Shown here: piece by piece, positions 61,921-64,000 of the stretch
Position numbering within the stretch: position 1 is the first letter of the stretch
Layout: every line of letters starts with the position of its first letter
DNA from: Flabesymbios commensalis
Lineage: Eukaryota > Annelida > Polychaeta > Terebellida > Flabelligeridae
Reading direction: 5' to 3'
Length of the DNA stretch: 64,000 nucleotides
Assembly (NCBI GenBank): GCA_964017125.1
Contig: OZ024911.1
Location: 35,729,160 to 35,793,159, forward strand
Notes under the pieces: model-generated
What the model saw: only the letters and a program-made list of their open reading frames with translations
Database searches by the model: none
What the model was told of the DNA's origin: nothing
Program-made: the position numbers and the translations under genes

Positions 61921-62028
61921 CCCAGTAAACACAAAACATTTGTATGTCTTTATGCAATGTTGGGCCAACGTCAAAGACGTCGGGCCGACGTTGTATAAAT
62001 GTTATACAAATGTCTTGTGTTTGCTGGG
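61921..62028. mobile_element. Hairpin MITE with CCCAG ends
   Basis: CCCAGTAAACACAAAACATT and TGTAT at the left pair with ATACAAATGTCTTGTGTTT and GCTGGG at the right. The loop holds TTGGGCCAACGTCAAAGACG. The 'ttgggccagcgtcgcagacg' loop motif is dispersed through the window (also 62070-62115). Confidence 0.8.
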
Positions 62029-62401
62029 GCAGGAGGACTTTCTCTCAAACATTGTAAATTTATTCATGTTGGTTTAATGTTGGGCCAGCGTCGCAGACGT
62101 TGGCCTAATATGAAAACAGCATTGGATCAATGTCTCGTTTAAGTAGTATCTTGTAATCAGTTCAGTGGCTATATTAATGCCGTCAATCTGTACTCAATAG
62201 GCTACTGTTGGCCTACACTTGACCGTCCCAGGCATGCGCGTTTTGCAGTTGAATGATTCTTTAATTTAAGAGTGTGGCCGATTATCAAATTTGCTCTGTT
62301 CAAAATGATGACTCGATTAGCACATCGTCTACAACTAAGCTATTTAATGATCAACTACGCATCTATCAACATGATATATTTGCTGACAATGTATTTTGCA
62401 G

Positions 62402-62515
62402 ATGATAATGCATGGAGCTGCGATTTCAGGGATGGGAAGTGTGATTTTCTGTCTGATCCGGATGAGATGGATAGCCACTGGCGACGTGTCAGGACAGAAG
62501 CGCAAGGCAGAAAAC
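62402..62515 (+). CDS. MAM-domain exon of a gene continuing beyond the window
   Basis: Between an acceptor ('gtattttgcag', ending 62401) and a donor (GTGAGC at 62516) lies an exon of 114 bp, phase 1 at both ends, encoding NAWSCDFRDGKCDFLSDPDE and then MDSHWRRVRTEAQGRK. This is the start of a MAM domain (family pattern CdFE.g.Cgw.qd..Dd.dW.r..g), an extracellular adhesion module in receptors and metalloproteases; phase 1 borders are typical. The rest of the domain was not found, so the gene presumably continues right of 64000 or the domain is broken. Confidence 0.65.
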
Positions 62516-62528
62516 GTGAGCCGTATAT

Positions 62529-62755
62529 TAACCATTTAACAGCCGGTGTCGCATATATTCGGGTTTTCAGTTTTTATTAGCACATTAAGTACCACCTTTT
62601 AAACATGTTAAAGATAAAATGTGACATCAATCAGCATTATTTGAAAACAGTTGACCCCCATTTTGTCAAATCTTAATAATTTTCACTCACTTGAAGTTGT
62701 GGATCTTTAAGTGAGTGAAAATTCAAATTGAATAATTTGGCGGTTAAAGGGCTAG
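62529..62755 (-). mobile_element. TTAA MITE 13 bp after the MAM exon
   Basis: Left TTAA at 62529 followed by CCATTTAACAGCC; right GGCGGTTAAAGGG. The central palindrome is partly deleted relative to 14660-14904. It shares 'attagcacattaagtaccac' with 54963 onward. Confidence 0.75.
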
Positions 62756-64000
62756 CCATTGTCTTCATGAATTGTTTCTATTGTATTTTTCATTTATTTT
62801 GCCAGCTTCGAATGACGAAAAATATTTCCATTGTTTGAAATATACATCTTCTAGATTGTCTTTCATATTATCCATTGAAATGACATATTATTGGTTTGAA
62901 ATCTGCCGAAAACCGTACGGTCATACTAAGTCCTATTTACCCTCATTCTGAGATGTGAATTGCTGCCGATTTCAAAATGAGGGTAAATATGTCCTGATTT
63001 TATAAAATAAGTGTAATATCTCCAATGAAAGCTCAAAGCGGATTTATTGTGATGGATGATACTCATCTATGAATTGTATTCGAAATATGCCATGTGGTGG
63101 ATAAATGCGACGATCATTTTTGTTTCGGACTTTGAGTAAGCCCGAGTTGAACTAGACTTTGGAATAATGTCGTTCTCAAGCCGTTCGCTGGCTTGTCTTG
63201 GAAGAGTTTGAGACTTAAGGGACTTTTTTCAACGTAGCTAACGGTTAATTTAAATAAATCGCAATCTCAAACCTTGGCTGGCATTACCGGTACATTATAT
63301 CATATCAAATAAGTGAAATATTGTTATCGAGTAGCTCTACTGATTCTGAGGGTGGGGGGGGGGGGGTCATTCAAATGGTGACTGTGATTAATAGAGGTTA
63401 GAATAATGGGGACAGTTTATAATCATCAAGTCTTGTAATATAAAAAAAATAAAAAAAATTGGGCCCGATATTCAACATGTTCCCAATTTTGAGAGCTACA
63501 CCTCAACAGGCCGAGTAACTATAAGCCTACTCGTCATTCTATGACGTGCGATAAACTAATTAAGTGAATTGAATACGTATAATATATGTGTAACCATTTA
63601 TCTTACAATGATCGTCAACAGAAATAAAAGTTACTTTACATAGAACATTGTAAGATGTACGAGGAAAAACATGAGACTAAGATATAACATCAGCGATTAC
63701 ATGAAAATTAATGAAATAAAAAACTTATGGCAATATTCTTCGTTCAGTGATAAGATTTTAAGAATTAAATTGTGTGTTTTGGGATGTTGAATCCAAACAA
63801 AAAGGTAGTCTTCACGTCGAAATGAGTGTTCCAGGTGTTAATTGTGTATACAACAACCAACCAGTGAAAGCGTTGTATCCATCGTCCAGAGTTCGGCAAA
63901 TGTGTGCTAGATACAACGCTTCCACTGATTCATTGTTGGAATGTATTTTATCTGTGCAGCCTATCTGGTGAGGTATTATGGATCTAGCAGTGAGTCCAGC
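62756..64000. other. Right flank; one unassigned ORF
   Basis: Mostly AT-rich DNA with a G run near 63352-63367. A + open frame at 63774-63971 encodes about 65 residues (SLHVEMSVPGVNCVYNNQPV inside) with Cys residues and no recognised family; it might be an exon of the gene that includes the MAM exon, but splice sites do not settle it. Confidence 0.3.

Overview
The window is AT-rich animal genomic DNA, most likely from a marine invertebrate deuterostome (echinoderm or hemichordate type). This rests on a multi-exon ABHD6-like gene with spliceosomal introns, an orphan MAM-domain exon, tRNA-derived SINEs, a LINE, many TTAA-flanked MITEs, foldback-type elements with tandemly repeated arms, and a striking excess of the palindrome TAGGCCTA. 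The taxon is inferred, not proven. Only a few percent of the window is host coding sequence.

Layout: 0.1-1.1 kb holds a decayed gene of a dispersed repeat-encoded family. 1.7-2.3 kb is a GATT microsatellite. 3.0-4.5 kb holds dispersed repeats. 6.2-12.2 kb is copy 1 of a large mobile element whose landmarks are an arm rich in TGACTCA (AP-1 type) sites, a Bcl-2-like gene with clear BH1 and BH2 motifs, and a CA-rich minisatellite. 12.8-14.9 kb is a cluster of TTAA MITEs. 15.0-21.1 kb is a complete eight-exon ABHD6-like lipase gene on the + strand (about 321 codons), including one GC-AG intron. 22.6-26.7 kb holds a dispersed repeat, a dimeric SINE, a 2.5 kb foldback element and a small hairpin MITE. 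27.5-30.2 kb is a 5'-truncated LINE on the minus strand.

30.7-50.3 kb is copy 2 of the Bcl-2-bearing element. It has long inverted terminal arms, a second Bcl-2-like reading frame, two further small orphan ORFs (one faintly PC4-like) and the same CA-rich array. Three other elements have jumped into it: a 4.3 kb foldback-like element and two TTAA-flanked elements of 1.5 and 2.5 kb, the last with a further MITE nested inside. Without these guests it is about 11 kb. I could not assign its family. It may be virus-derived or a cargo-bearing DNA transposon, and it is treated here as a fossil.

51.5-55.0 kb is a segment bounded by inverted minisatellites and containing a 1.2 kb array of TTCATGAAC-type palindromes that match heat-shock-element geometry. 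55-58 kb has a microsatellite, two SINE copies (one dimer, one monomer) and a hairpin MITE. 59.3-61.3 kb holds a decayed PIF/Harbinger transposase. 61.9-62.8 kb has two MITEs flanking one MAM-domain exon, presumably the start or an internal part of a gene continuing to the right.

The point of greatest interest is the Bcl-2-like apoptosis regulator carried in two copies of a TIR-bearing repeat, with BH1 and BH2 intact in both and a possible intron at the ancestral animal Bcl-2 position.
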